DNA of 33,344 nucleotides, from positions 1-33,344 of the forward strand of contig QQUN01000024.1 of the NCBI GenBank assembly GCA_008501585.1, given 5' to 3'. The notes below the pieces were generated by a model that had not been told where the DNA came from, did not search any database, and saw only the letters and a program-made list of their open reading frames with translations. A program made the translations under genes and the position numbers. The stretch's first letter is position 1, and every line of letters starts with the position of its first letter. Positions 26,368 to 33,344 of the stretch are shown one piece after another. Source of the stretch: Pseudomonadota bacterium (GTDB lineage: Bacteria > Pseudomonadota > Gammaproteobacteria > Burkholderiales > Rhodocyclaceae).

Positions 26368-27408
26368 ATGGCCACCCCAACGCCATTGCACTTCCCGATT
26401 GACGACACCCCCAAGGACGGCCAGTGGCTGGACGTCGCCCCCGGCGTCCGCTGGCTGCGCATGCCCCTGCCCTTCGCGCTGGATCACATCAATCTGTGGC
26501 TGCTCGACGACGGCGATGCGGTCACGATTGTCGACACCGGCTTCGGCCTGCCCGACATCCAGGCGCTGTGGACCGAGGCCCTTGCCCGCCTGGACAAACC
26601 GGTCTCGCGCATCATCGTCACCCACTACCATCCCGACCACCTCGGCCTGGCCGACTGGCTCGCCCAGCGCACCGGCGCGCCGATCTGGATGACCCAGGGC
26701 GAATTCCTGATGGGCCACGCCCTGTGGCACCAGCTGCCGGGCTTCACCACCGACGACATGCTCGCCCAGTTTCGCCGCCACGGGCTCGACGACGCCCGCC
26801 TCGACGCCCTGGCCCAGCGCGGCAACCGTTACCGCAGTGGCGTGCCCAGCCTGCCGCGACGCTACCACCGGCTGATCCACGGCGACCGGATCGCCATCGG
26901 CGGCCATGACTGGCAGGTCATCGTCGGCCATGGTCACGCCCCGGAGCACGCCGCCCTGTGGTGCCCGACGCTGGACCTGCTGATCTCGGGCGACATGCTG
27001 CTGCCGCGCATCTCGACCAACGTCAGTGTCTTTGCTGCAACGCCTCATGACGATCCGCTACGCCGCTTTCTTGATTCAATACGTGACTTCAACGACTTGC
27101 CGGACCGTACGCTCGTGCTACCATCTCATGGCAGGCCTTTCCAAGGGATTCGGGCGAGAGTCGAACAGTTGGCGGCACATCACGGTGAGCGCTGTGATGA
27201 ATTGCTGACCGCCTGCCAGACACCTCGCAGCGCAGCAGAACTGCTCGAAACCCTGTTCCCCCGTCAACTGGACACTCACCAGGTGATGTTCGCGATGGGA
27301 GAGGCCATTGCCCACCTGAACTACCTCGTGCACAGGAGGGAGCTGCGCGAGGTGAGCGAGGGCGGCGATGTGGCCCGCTTTATATCAACCGCTCTACCCA
27401 AGCATTGA
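26368..27408 (+). CDS. MBL-fold metallo-hydrolase with C-terminal winged-helix-like region
   Basis: A 346-residue metallo-beta-lactamase-fold protein. HYHPDH is at residues 86-91; later ligands appear in IVGHGHAPEH, ISGDMLLPRIS and LPSHGRPF. The C-terminal about 90 residues (HHGERCDELLTACQTPRSAAELLETLF ... GEAIAHLNYLVHRREL) look like the small winged-helix tail of LACTB2-like hydrolases, which often act on acyl-CoA or RNA substrates. AAGGAG precedes the ATG at 26368. It ends 11 nt before phaC and probably shares its transcript. From about residue 218 onward codon use is visibly more AT-rich than before. Confidence 0.87.
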   Translation: MATPTPLHFPIDDTPKDGQWLDVAPGVRWLRMPLPFALDHINLWLLDDGDAVTIVDTGFGLPDIQALWTEALARLDKPVSRIIVTHYHPDHLGLADWLAQRTGAPIWMTQGEFLMGHALWHQLPGFTTDDMLAQFRRHGLDDARLDALAQRGNRYRSGVPSLPRRYHRLIHGDRIAIGGHDWQVIVGHGHAPEHAALWCPTLDLLISGDMLLPRISTNVSVFAATPHDDPLRRFLDSIRDFNDLPDRTLVLPSHGRPFQGIRARVEQLAAHHGERCDELLTACQTPRSAAELLETLFPRQLDTHQVMFAMGEAIAHLNYLVHRRELREVSEGGDVARFISTALPKH

Positions 27409-27419
27409 GGACTGAACGC

Positions 27420-29243
27420 ATGGCACCGCCGAAAACAGAAGACCGAACAGTCGAACTGCCCGATCCGAGTGAGCTGGCCCAAACCTATTCCGAAGTCGCC
27501 CAGCGCGCCTCTCACCTCATCAGCGAGCATGTTCAACGTCAACTCAAGAAGGGCGTGTCCGCACCGGCCGACGAGCTGGGCATCGCGCAGGCGTTCATGG
27601 ACATGATGGCCAAACTGCTGGCCAACCCCTACAAGCTGGCCCAGACCCAGATGAATCTGGTGTGGGACTACTTCTCGCTGTGGCAGCACTCCATGCTGCG
27701 CTTCGCCGGCATGCAGGCCCCCCCGGTGGCCGCCCCCGCCAAGGACGACAAGCGCTTCAAGGACGAGCAGTGGCAGGAACACTTCCTGTTCGACTTCATC
27801 AAGCAGTCCTACCTGATCACCGCCCGCCACATCCATGACACCGTCTGTGGCGTCGAGGGCCTGGAAGAGCAGACCCAGAAGAAGGTCAACTTCTACACCC
27901 GCCAGTATGTCGACGCGCTGAGCCCGTCGAACTTTGCGCTGACCAACCCCGAGGTGTTCCGCGAGACGGTCAAGAGCCATGGCCAGAACCTGGTCAAGGG
28001 CCTCAACAACCTGCTGCGCGACGTCGAGGACGGTGGCGGCAACCTGCGCGTCAAGATGACCGACACCACCGCCTTCGAGCTGGGCAAGAACGTCGCCACC
28101 ACGCCGGGCAAGGTCGTCTTTGAAACCGAGATGATGCAGTTGATCCAGTACACGCCGTCGACCGACAAGGTCCTCAAGCGCCCGCTGCTGATCGTGCCGC
28201 CCTGGATCAACAAGTTCTACATCCTCGATCTGCGCGAGAAAAACTCCTACATCAAGTGGGCCGTCGACCAGGGCCATACCGTCTTCGTGATCTCCTGGGT
28301 CAATCCGGACGAAAAGCTCGCCGAGCGCAGCTTCGACGCCTATGTCACCGACGGCATCCTGGCCGCCCTCGACGCCATCGAGCAGCAAACCGGCGAGAAG
28401 GAAGTCAACGCCGCCGGCTACTGCCTGGGCGGCACACTGCTGGCCACCACGCTGGCCTACCTGGCCGCCAAGCGCAAGAAGCGTATCGCCAGCGCGACCT
28501 TCTTCACCACCATGACCGACTTCTCCGAGCCGGGCGAGCTGGGCGTGTTCATCGATGAAGTCCAGGTCTCCAGCCTCGAGAAGAAAATGGCCGAGCGCGG
28601 CTTCCTCGAAGGCTCCGAGATGGCCGGCACCTTCAACATGCTGCGTGCCAACGACCTGATCTGGTCCTTCGTGGTGAACAACTACCTGCTGGGCAAGGAT
28701 CCGTTCCCGTTCGACCTGCTGTACTGGAACTCCGACTCCACGCGCATGCCGGCCAAGATGCACAGCTTCTACCTGCGCAACCTGTACATGGAAAACCGCC
28801 TGGTCCAGCCCGGCGGCATCGAGATCGACGGCACGCCGATCGACCTCTCCAAGATCAAGGTGCCGTGCTACTTCATCTCCACGATCGAAGACCACATCGC
28901 CCCGTGGAAGAGCACCTACATGGGCGCGCGCAACTTCGGCGGCCCGGTGCGCTTCGTGCTGGGCGGCTCGGGCCATATTGCCGGCATCGTCAATCCGCCG
29001 GTGGCCAACAAGTACGGCTACTTCCTGTGCGAAGACCCGGCCCTGCCCGAATCCTCGCAGGAATGGTTCGACGCGTCGGTGCAGCATGAAGGCTCGTGGT
29101 GGACCGACTGGCAAGCCTGGGTGACCGGCCACAACAAGGTCCAGGTCGATGCACGCGACCCCGCCAAGGGCGCACTCCCGGTGCTCGAAGAGGCCCCGGG
29201 CAGCTACGTGAAAACCCGCCTCGACGCACAGAAGGCCGCGTAA
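27420..29243 (+). CDS. phaC: Class I poly(3-hydroxyalkanoate) synthase
   Basis: A 607-residue enzyme that polymerises 3-hydroxyacyl-CoA (mainly 3-hydroxybutyryl-CoA) into storage granules. The N-terminal region about 80-200 is the PhaC_N domain (MNLVWDYFSLWQHS, FFKDEQW-like DKRFKDEQWQEHFLFDFIKQSYL). The lipase-like box GYCLGG holds the catalytic Cys335; Asp491 (in EDHIAPW) and His519 (in GSGHIAGIVNPP) complete the triad. The length and GYCLGG box fit class I enzymes. The ATG at 27420 (MAPPKTEDR) has GAGG upstream; an in-frame TTG at 27405 would overlap the MBL gene. A strong terminator follows. No phaA, phaB or phasin gene adjoins it in the window. Confidence 0.96.
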   Translation: MAPPKTEDRTVELPDPSELAQTYSEVAQRASHLISEHVQRQLKKGVSAPADELGIAQAFMDMMAKLLANPYKLAQTQMNLVWDYFSLWQHSMLRFAGMQAPPVAAPAKDDKRFKDEQWQEHFLFDFIKQSYLITARHIHDTVCGVEGLEEQTQKKVNFYTRQYVDALSPSNFALTNPEVFRETVKSHGQNLVKGLNNLLRDVEDGGGNLRVKMTDTTAFELGKNVATTPGKVVFETEMMQLIQYTPSTDKVLKRPLLIVPPWINKFYILDLREKNSYIKWAVDQGHTVFVISWVNPDEKLAERSFDAYVTDGILAALDAIEQQTGEKEVNAAGYCLGGTLLATTLAYLAAKRKKRIASATFFTTMTDFSEPGELGVFIDEVQVSSLEKKMAERGFLEGSEMAGTFNMLRANDLIWSFVVNNYLLGKDPFPFDLLYWNSDSTRMPAKMHSFYLRNLYMENRLVQPGGIEIDGTPIDLSKIKVPCYFISTIEDHIAPWKSTYMGARNFGGPVRFVLGGSGHIAGIVNPPVANKYGYFLCEDPALPESSQEWFDASVQHEGSWWTDWQAWVTGHNKVQVDARDPAKGALPVLEEAPGSYVKTRLDAQKAA

Positions 29244-29263
29244 GGGCTCACGCCTGAGCGATG

Positions 29264-29289
29264 AAAAAGGGGCCAACCGGCCCCTTTTT
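29264..29289 (+). terminator. Strong intrinsic terminator after phaC
   Basis: A perfect 11-bp stem AAAAAGGGGCC (29264-29274) and GGCCCCTTTTT (29279-29289) around an AACC loop, ending in five T. It is symmetrical, so it could also stop transcription from the opposite direction. It lies 20 nt after the phaC stop. Confidence 0.9.
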
Positions 29290-29302
29290 CACGCCCCGCC
29301 CC

Positions 29303-29737
29303 ATGACTGCCACCGTTCTCGACACCAACACCATCATGGCGCTGTGGTTCTTCAACGACCCGGCGCTGGGCCTGCTGCGCGACTGGATCGCCGCCGGCCA
29401 CACTCGCCTGCTCACCCGCGAGGACGCCCTCGAAGAGCTGCGCCGGGTGCTCGACTACCGTCAGTTTGGCTGCCCGCCGGCACGCCAGGCCGAGATCCTC
29501 ACCCACTATCGCCAGCAGGCGACCTGCGTGCCCGCCGGCACGCCACCAGCTGAACTGCCGCGCTGCCGCGACGCCGACGACCAGAAATTCCTCGAGATTG
29601 CCCACGACGGCGGCGCCCGGTGGTTGCTGACGCGAGACAAGGCACTGCTGCGATCGGGGCGGCATCGCCTGATGCGCGACCGCTGCAGCGTCATCACCCC
29701 CGAAGCCTGGCAGAAGGCATTCGCCGGCAACGCTTAA
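29303..29737 (+). CDS. PIN-domain protein, putative toxin-antitoxin toxin (orphan)
   Basis: A 144-residue PIN-domain protein of the COG1569 type. The start TATVLDTNTIMALWFF has the first conserved Asp (residue 7) and Asn (9). LTREDALEELRRVLDY carries the conserved Glu, and the acidic group CRDADDQKFLEIAHDGGARWLLTRD carries the remaining metal-binding Asps. PIN toxins are ribonucleases cutting tRNA or rRNA. No antitoxin gene is next to it: upstream is the phaC terminator, downstream the convergent BtuF-like gene. The ATG at 29303 was chosen because an upstream in-frame ATG at 29261 would place the terminator hairpin inside the protein. Confidence 0.8.
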   Translation: MTATVLDTNTIMALWFFNDPALGLLRDWIAAGHTRLLTREDALEELRRVLDYRQFGCPPARQAEILTHYRQQATCVPAGTPPAELPRCRDADDQKFLEIAHDGGARWLLTRDKALLRSGRHRLMRDRCSVITPEAWQKAFAGNA

Positions 29738-30555
29738 GCGGGAGGATTCGCCAGCCGCCGGCGCAGCGCCGCCAGTTCGTGCAGCCCGGCCACCGCCCGG
29801 CTGCCGTACCACGAGGTCCATTCCCCATCGATCAACTGCACCGGGCGACCGCTCAGCGCCGCCACCTCGGCCAGGTGCTTATCCTGGAAACGATAGGGCT
29901 CGGTCGACAGCAACACGCGCCGGACCTCGCCGACCCACGGCGCCTGCCAGTCGAAGCTCGGGTAACGCTCGGCGGCCTCGGCCGGTACCGTCTGCCAGCC
30001 CACCGTCGCCAGCGTGGCGGCAATGTAGGTGTCGCGCGAGACAGTCATCCACGGCGCGCGCCAGATCAGGTACAGCACCGGTTCGGGCGGCAGGGCCGCG
30101 CCGACGGCACGTGCCGCATCCAGCGCGGCATCAAGCTCGGCGGTCAAGCGCTCGGCCGCGGCCTGGCAGTCGAACAAATGCCCCATCAAGGCATACAGCG
30201 CCCGGTTGTCTTCCGGCGCAGCGGGATGGGTCACCACCACGTTCGGCACGAAGGCCGCCAGGGCCTCGGCCACCGGGCGCGGGTTTTCGTCCACGTTCAC
30301 GATCACATGCGTCGGCGCCAGTTCGCGGATCCGCTCAAGCTTCACATCCTTGGTGCCACCGACTTTCGGCACCTGACGCAAGGCCTCGCGCGGGTGGATG
30401 CAAAAGCCGGTGCGGCCGACCAGTTGCCCGGTCAGGCCAAGATCGCACAGCAGCTCGGTGATCGACGGCACCAGCGAGACGATGCGGGCGTCGCCACCGA
30501 GGGCCGCATGGCATTGGCCAAACGCGTCGGCCGGCGGGGCAAGGGAAGCAGTCAT
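29734..30555 (-). CDS. BtuF-like helical-backbone metal receptor without signal peptide
   Basis: A 273-residue protein of the periplasmic-binding-protein family used for cobalamin and iron-siderophores. Typical features are RIVSLVPSITELLCDLGLTGQLVGRTGFCIHP, VGGTKDVKLERIRELAPTHVIVN and the C-terminal VLLSTEPYRFQDKHLAEVAAL. However, the N-terminus (MTASLAPPADAFGQCHAALGG) shows no signal peptide or lipobox, so it may stay in the cytoplasm. No BtuC/BtuD transporter is nearby. It starts 4 nt after the LysR stop and is probably co-transcribed. Its stop overlaps the convergent PIN gene stop (TTAA at 29734-29737). A metal or corrinoid-binding role is inferred only from family. Confidence 0.75.
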   Translation of the reverse strand: MTASLAPPADAFGQCHAALGGDARIVSLVPSITELLCDLGLTGQLVGRTGFCIHPREALRQVPKVGGTKDVKLERIRELAPTHVIVNVDENPRPVAEALAAFVPNVVVTHPAAPEDNRALYALMGHLFDCQAAAERLTAELDAALDAARAVGAALPPEPVLYLIWRAPWMTVSRDTYIAATLATVGWQTVPAEAAERYPSFDWQAPWVGEVRRVLLSTEPYRFQDKHLAEVAALSGRPVQLIDGEWTSWYGSRAVAGLHELAALRRRLANPPA

Positions 30556-30559
30556 TGGC

Positions 30560-31504
30560 CTATTCTAGCCCGACGGTGGCGGCGCCCAGGCGCAGCCGGG
30601 TCGCGCCCGACCACCCCCCGGCCTGCGCCGTGATCGTCGCCCGCAGGCCGTCGACCAGCCGGCTGACCAGCACCGACGAAGTCGTGCCCGCCGCCCGCAT
30701 CAGCTGCAACTGGCAGGTGATCGCCGGCGCCAGGGGCTGGCGCAGCACCCGCGCGGGGTCCAGCCCGGCGGCGGTGAAGCTGTCCACAAACGCAAAGCCC
30801 AGCCCCTGGGCGACCAGCGTCGCCGCCAGCGCGTAAGTCTGCACCCGCATCGCCGGCTGGGGCTCCCAGCCCGCTGCGCTCATGGCCTGCGCCAGACGCA
30901 GGCCCAGCGGCGTCTCCTCGGCCAGCGCGATATAGGGCCGGGCATCGAGCCAGTCACGCTCGCCGAGGCGCAACACGCCGGATGCCCACGCCCGCGGCGC
31001 CACCAGCACGATCTCGCCCACGGCGACCGGCGCCAGGCTCATCGTCACCTGGGCCACCGGGTCGATCGCCAACCCCGCGTCGACCTCGTAGGCCACCAGT
31101 GCATCTTCGATCTGCCGGGTATGCAAGGCCCACAGGTCATACACCACCGCCGGATGCTCGGCCCGCAGCCGGGCCAGCGCGCCAGGCAACAGGTGGGTCG
31201 CCAGCGACGGCGTGGCCGCCACCCGCAGCAGACCCGAGGCGCCCCGCCGCAGATTGTCCGCCAGGGCCTCGATGCGCTCGATCTCGCCCCAGGCGCGCTT
31301 GACCTGGGCAAACAGCGCCCCGGCCTCCGGCGTGGGTGAGAGCCGCCCGCCGACGCGCTCGAACAGCGCGAAGCCGAGTTGTGCCTCGGTGTGCTGGATG
31401 ACGCGGGAGACCACCGGCTGCGACACATTCAACCAGCGCGCCGCCGCACTGGCCGAACCGGTGAGCATCACGGCGCGAAATACCTCGATCTGTCGCAGGC
31501 GCAT
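30560..31504 (-). CDS. LysR family transcriptional regulator
   Basis: A 314-residue LysR-type regulator. The N-terminal helix-turn-helix reads MRLRQIEVFRAVMLTGSASAAARWLNVSQPVVSRVIQHTEAQLGFALFERVGGRLSPTPEAG. The effector domain spans about residues 90-300. The helix-turn-helix resembles NocR/OccR-type regulators of opine and amino acid catabolism. It is divergent from the D-amino acid dehydrogenase gene with a 96-bp gap containing a symmetric T-N11-A site, so it very probably controls that gene and itself. It is followed after 4 nt by the BtuF-like gene. Confidence 0.9.
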   Translation of the reverse strand: MRLRQIEVFRAVMLTGSASAAARWLNVSQPVVSRVIQHTEAQLGFALFERVGGRLSPTPEAGALFAQVKRAWGEIERIEALADNLRRGASGLLRVAATPSLATHLLPGALARLRAEHPAVVYDLWALHTRQIEDALVAYEVDAGLAIDPVAQVTMSLAPVAVGEIVLVAPRAWASGVLRLGERDWLDARPYIALAEETPLGLRLAQAMSAAGWEPQPAMRVQTYALAATLVAQGLGFAFVDSFTAAGLDPARVLRQPLAPAITCQLQLMRAAGTTSSVLVSRLVDGLRATITAQAGGWSGATRLRLGAATVGLE

Positions 31505-31509
31505 GAGTC

Positions 31510-31524
31510 ATGCCTTTGGAACAT
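31510..31524. promoter_or_regulatory. Second, imperfect T-N11-A site near the LysR start
   Basis: ATGCCTTTGGAACAT has matching ATG/CAT ends and lies a few bases upstream of the LysR start codon. It may be a secondary binding site but is weaker than the symmetric one at 31544-31558. Confidence 0.3.
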
Positions 31525-31543
31525 GGACAATGCCAAACTTAGC

Positions 31544-31558
31544 ATGCCAGCCAGGCAT
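31544..31558. promoter_or_regulatory. LysR-type operator candidate between lysR and dadA
   Basis: ATGCCAGCCAGGCAT is a 5-5-5 inverted repeat (ATGCC/GGCAT) with the T-N11-A core of LysR boxes. On the minus strand it fills the 17-bp spacer between TTATCA and TAAGTT, a weak promoter for the LysR gene, so it would suit autoregulation as well as activation of the divergent gene. Confidence 0.55.
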
Positions 31559-31600
31559 TGATAAGCCGACACTAGGCCCGACCCCTTTCTGGAGCGGAGC

Positions 31601-32899
31601 ATGGACATCACCGTCGTCGGCGCCGGCATCGTCGGGCTGGCCACCGCCTGGTTTCTTCGCCAGGACGGCCACACCGTCACCGTCATCGACCGCCGCCACA
31701 CCGTCGGCCAGGGCACCAGCCAGGCCAACGGCGGCCAGCTGAGCTATCGCTACATCGCCCCGCTGGCCGACCCCGACGTGCTGCCCAAGGTGCCCGGCTG
31801 GATGCTGCAGGCCGACTCACCCATCCGCTTTCAGCCGCAGTTCGACGGCGCCCAGTGGCGCTGGATCGCCGCCTTCGTGAAGGCCTGCAACAACAACGAC
31901 AAGCAACGCACCGTCGCGGCCCTGCTGCCGCTGTCCTTGCTCAGCCAGCGGCTGGTCAACGACTGGGTCGAGCGCGACGGGCTGGCCTTCGACTTCCGTC
32001 GCAACGGCAAGCTGGTGGTCTATCGCAACGCGGCCGCCTTTCGCAGCGCGCGGACACTGATTGAATCGCGCCCGGAACTGGCCACACAGCAACACGCGCT
32101 CGACCGCGCCGCCTGCCTGGCCCTGGAGCCCGCCCTGGCCGGCATGGGCGCCGATGTGGCCGGCGGCATCCACACCCCCTCCGAGGAGGCGGGCGACTGC
32201 CTGAAGCTGTGCCAGGCGCTCGCCGAGCGCATGACCGACGGCGACAACCCGGTGCGCTTCCGGCTGGGCGTATCGGTCGACGCGCTGGTGTGCAGCAACG
32301 GCCGGGTGGCTGCCGTGCGCACCGCCGAGGGCGAGTGGCCGACGGAGGCCTGCGTGGTCGCCGGCGGCGTCGAGGCCGTGGCCTTGCTCCGTCCGCTGGG
32401 CATCGACGTCCCCATCTACCCGCTCAAGGGCTACAGCATCAGCGTCCCGGTCACCGACGCGGCCCGGGTACCCGACATCAGCATCACCGACTTTCAGCGC
32501 AAGATCGTCTATGCCCGCCTCGGCCAGCAGCTGCGCGTGGCCGGCATGGCCGACATCGTTGGCCATGACGACAGCCTACAGCCCGACCGGCTGGCGACGC
32601 TGCGCCGCGAGACGCAGCACAACTTCGGCGCCGGCGTGGCGCTCGACACGCTCAGCCCCTGGGCCGGCCTGCGCCCGGCCACCCCCACCGGCCGGCCACT
32701 CGTCGACGCCACGGCGCTGCCCAACCTGTGGCTCAATCTCGGCCACGGCGCGCTGGGTTTCACCCTGGCCGCCGGCTGCGGCCGGCTCATCGCCGACCGC
32801 ATCGCGATGCGCCCGCGCGCCATTCCGGACGACGACTTCACCCTCGCCCGCAGCACCCCGTCCGGGTGGAGAGCGCGCGCCGAGAGGGCGGCCCGTTGA
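31601..32899 (+). CDS. dadA: D-amino acid dehydrogenase, small subunit type (FAD)
   Basis: A 432-residue FAD-dependent oxidoreductase. The N-terminus TVVGAGIVGLATAWFLRQDGHTVTVIDR is the dinucleotide-binding fold; GTSQANGGQLSYRYIAPLADPDVL is the DadA-specific segment; the C-terminal HGALGFTLAAGCGRLIADRI contacts FAD. DadA oxidises D-amino acids to 2-oxo acids and ammonia at the inner membrane. The ATG at 31601 has a GGAGCGGAGC upstream. It is divergent from a LysR gene likely to control it. The C-terminal tail (about residues 410-432) is longer than usual and basic. The substrate range is not decided by sequence. Confidence 0.88.
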   Translation: MDITVVGAGIVGLATAWFLRQDGHTVTVIDRRHTVGQGTSQANGGQLSYRYIAPLADPDVLPKVPGWMLQADSPIRFQPQFDGAQWRWIAAFVKACNNNDKQRTVAALLPLSLLSQRLVNDWVERDGLAFDFRRNGKLVVYRNAAAFRSARTLIESRPELATQQHALDRAACLALEPALAGMGADVAGGIHTPSEEAGDCLKLCQALAERMTDGDNPVRFRLGVSVDALVCSNGRVAAVRTAEGEWPTEACVVAGGVEAVALLRPLGIDVPIYPLKGYSISVPVTDAARVPDISITDFQRKIVYARLGQQLRVAGMADIVGHDDSLQPDRLATLRRETQHNFGAGVALDTLSPWAGLRPATPTGRPLVDATALPNLWLNLGHGALGFTLAAGCGRLIADRIAMRPRAIPDDDFTLARSTPSGWRARAERAAR

Positions 32900-32936
32900 C
32901 CCACAAATTCACAATCGATCCGTCGCTGAGCCGCAC

Positions 32937-32981
32937 CACACAAGGCGCTCCGGGGTTTGGCTTTCACCCGGGCATTGTGTA
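32937..32981 (+). other. Imperfect hairpin downstream of dadA / upstream of the TAXI gene
   Basis: ACACAA (32937-32942) and TTGTGT (32976-32981) enclose CCGGGG and CCCGGG segments that can pair. It may end the dadA transcript or be part of the leader of the next gene. No U-tract follows, so a classic terminator is unlikely. Confidence 0.3.
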
Positions 32982-33094
32982 AAGTTGGGCGACATCGCGA
33001 CCGCCAACCCAGAGCGTCGCGACCCTTCGAGATCCCAAACGGATACCGATTCCGTTCTTCGCAGTCAGGACCAGACCCACAAGGAGTCAATCAG

Positions 33095-33344
33095 ATGAAG
33101 AAGCTCACCGTACTCGCTGCCGCCCTCGCCTTCGGCGCCGGCTTTGGCACCCCGGCCCAGGCCGAAACCAAGTTCGTCACCATCGGTACCGGCGGGGTCA
33201 CCGGCGTGTACTACGCGGCCGGTGGCGCCATCTGCCGCCTGATGAACAAGGACCGCGCCACCCACGGCATCCGCTGCTCGGTCGAGAGTACCGGCGGCTC
33301 GGTGTACAACGTCAACACCATCCGCGCCGGCGAGCTGGACTTCG
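33095..33344 (+). CDS. TAXI family TRAP transporter solute-binding protein (3' end outside window)
   Basis: The first 83 residues are visible. [23 protein letters not shown] is a Sec signal peptide with cleavage after AQA. It is followed by [27 protein letters not shown] and [24 protein letters not shown], the hallmark N-terminal segment of TAXI binding proteins. These deliver substrates, often glutamate or similar acids, to fused DctQM permeases. AAGGAG lies 8 nt upstream of the ATG at 33095. The 195-bp gap before it holds only the weak hairpin noted above. Confidence 0.88.
   Translation, partial: MKKLTVLAAALAFGAGFGTPAQAETKFVTIGTGGVTGVYYAAGGAICRLMNKDRATHGIRCSVESTGGSVYNVNTIRAGELDF

Noticed and set aside
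27321-29276. 651-codon minus-strand frame opposite phaC
   Set aside because: It is a shadow of phaC, which has an intact catalytic triad on the plus strand.
29261-29302. Upstream in-frame ATG for the PIN gene
   Set aside because: It would encode the terminator hairpin, and MTATVLDTNTI at 29303 is the normal PIN start.

Overview
This window looks like chromosomal DNA from a high-GC betaproteobacterium, most likely Rhodocyclales (Azoarcus, Thauera or Aromatoleum type). That placement is an inference from gene content: a class I PHB synthase, TRAP transporters, a GNAT/carbonic anhydrase fusion, RapZ, and a full leucine/isovalerate degradation set, with strong GC bias at third codon positions. 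No rRNA, tRNA or CRISPR array was seen.

Layout. (1) Positions 1-127 are the right end of an IS481-family insertion sequence, inserted exactly at the stop codon of an AsmA-like gene. (2) 2279-4045, minus strand: rapZ, a NusG-domain-II protein and a small Gx-type membrane protein, with overlapping ends. (3) 4331-7777, plus strand: a complete tripartite TRAP transporter (dctP, dctQ, dctM). (4) 7788-8601: two long palindromic repeats in direct orientation around a low-GC orphan membrane-protein gene. (5) 8627-10416, minus: a metallo-beta-lactamase-fold hydrolase, a NahD-like isomerase and a tiny DUF1289 protein. (6) 10447-11712, minus: an SbtA-type bicarbonate transporter with its PII-like partner SbtB. 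(7) 11810-26231, minus: a long leucine/isovalerate catabolic region. In transcription order it holds the MerR regulator liuR, a thioesterase, isovaleryl-CoA dehydrogenase, a GNAT protein, a GNAT/carbonic anhydrase fusion, a thiolase, a second acyl-CoA dehydrogenase, a second thioesterase, a LysE exporter, a second NahD-like protein, a LOG protein, methylcrotonyl-CoA carboxylase beta, methylglutaconyl-CoA hydratase, methylcrotonyl-CoA carboxylase alpha, HMG-CoA lyase and a DUF1289 protein. (8) 26368-29243, plus: a second MBL hydrolase and phaC, closed by a strong terminator. (9) 29303-32899: an orphan PIN-domain gene, then a LysR/BtuF-like pair divergent from a D-amino acid dehydrogenase. (10) 33095-end: the start of a TAXI-type TRAP binding protein.

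How the genes fit together. The liu genes encode isovaleryl-CoA to acetoacetate plus acetyl-CoA. The thiolase and the nearby PHB synthase offer routes for the C4/C2 products. Methylcrotonyl-CoA carboxylase consumes bicarbonate. The same strand run carries a beta-carbonic anhydrase (fused to a GNAT domain) and ends next to sbtA/sbtB, so I propose a bicarbonate-supply module linked to leucine catabolism. A perfect 22-bp palindrome between liuR and the thioesterase/isovaleryl-CoA dehydrogenase operon is the best regulatory signal in the window and is most likely the LiuR operator.

Four copies of a 90-116 bp palindromic repeat lie between operons. One direct pair brackets the orphan gene and another brackets a 6-kb part of the liu cluster.
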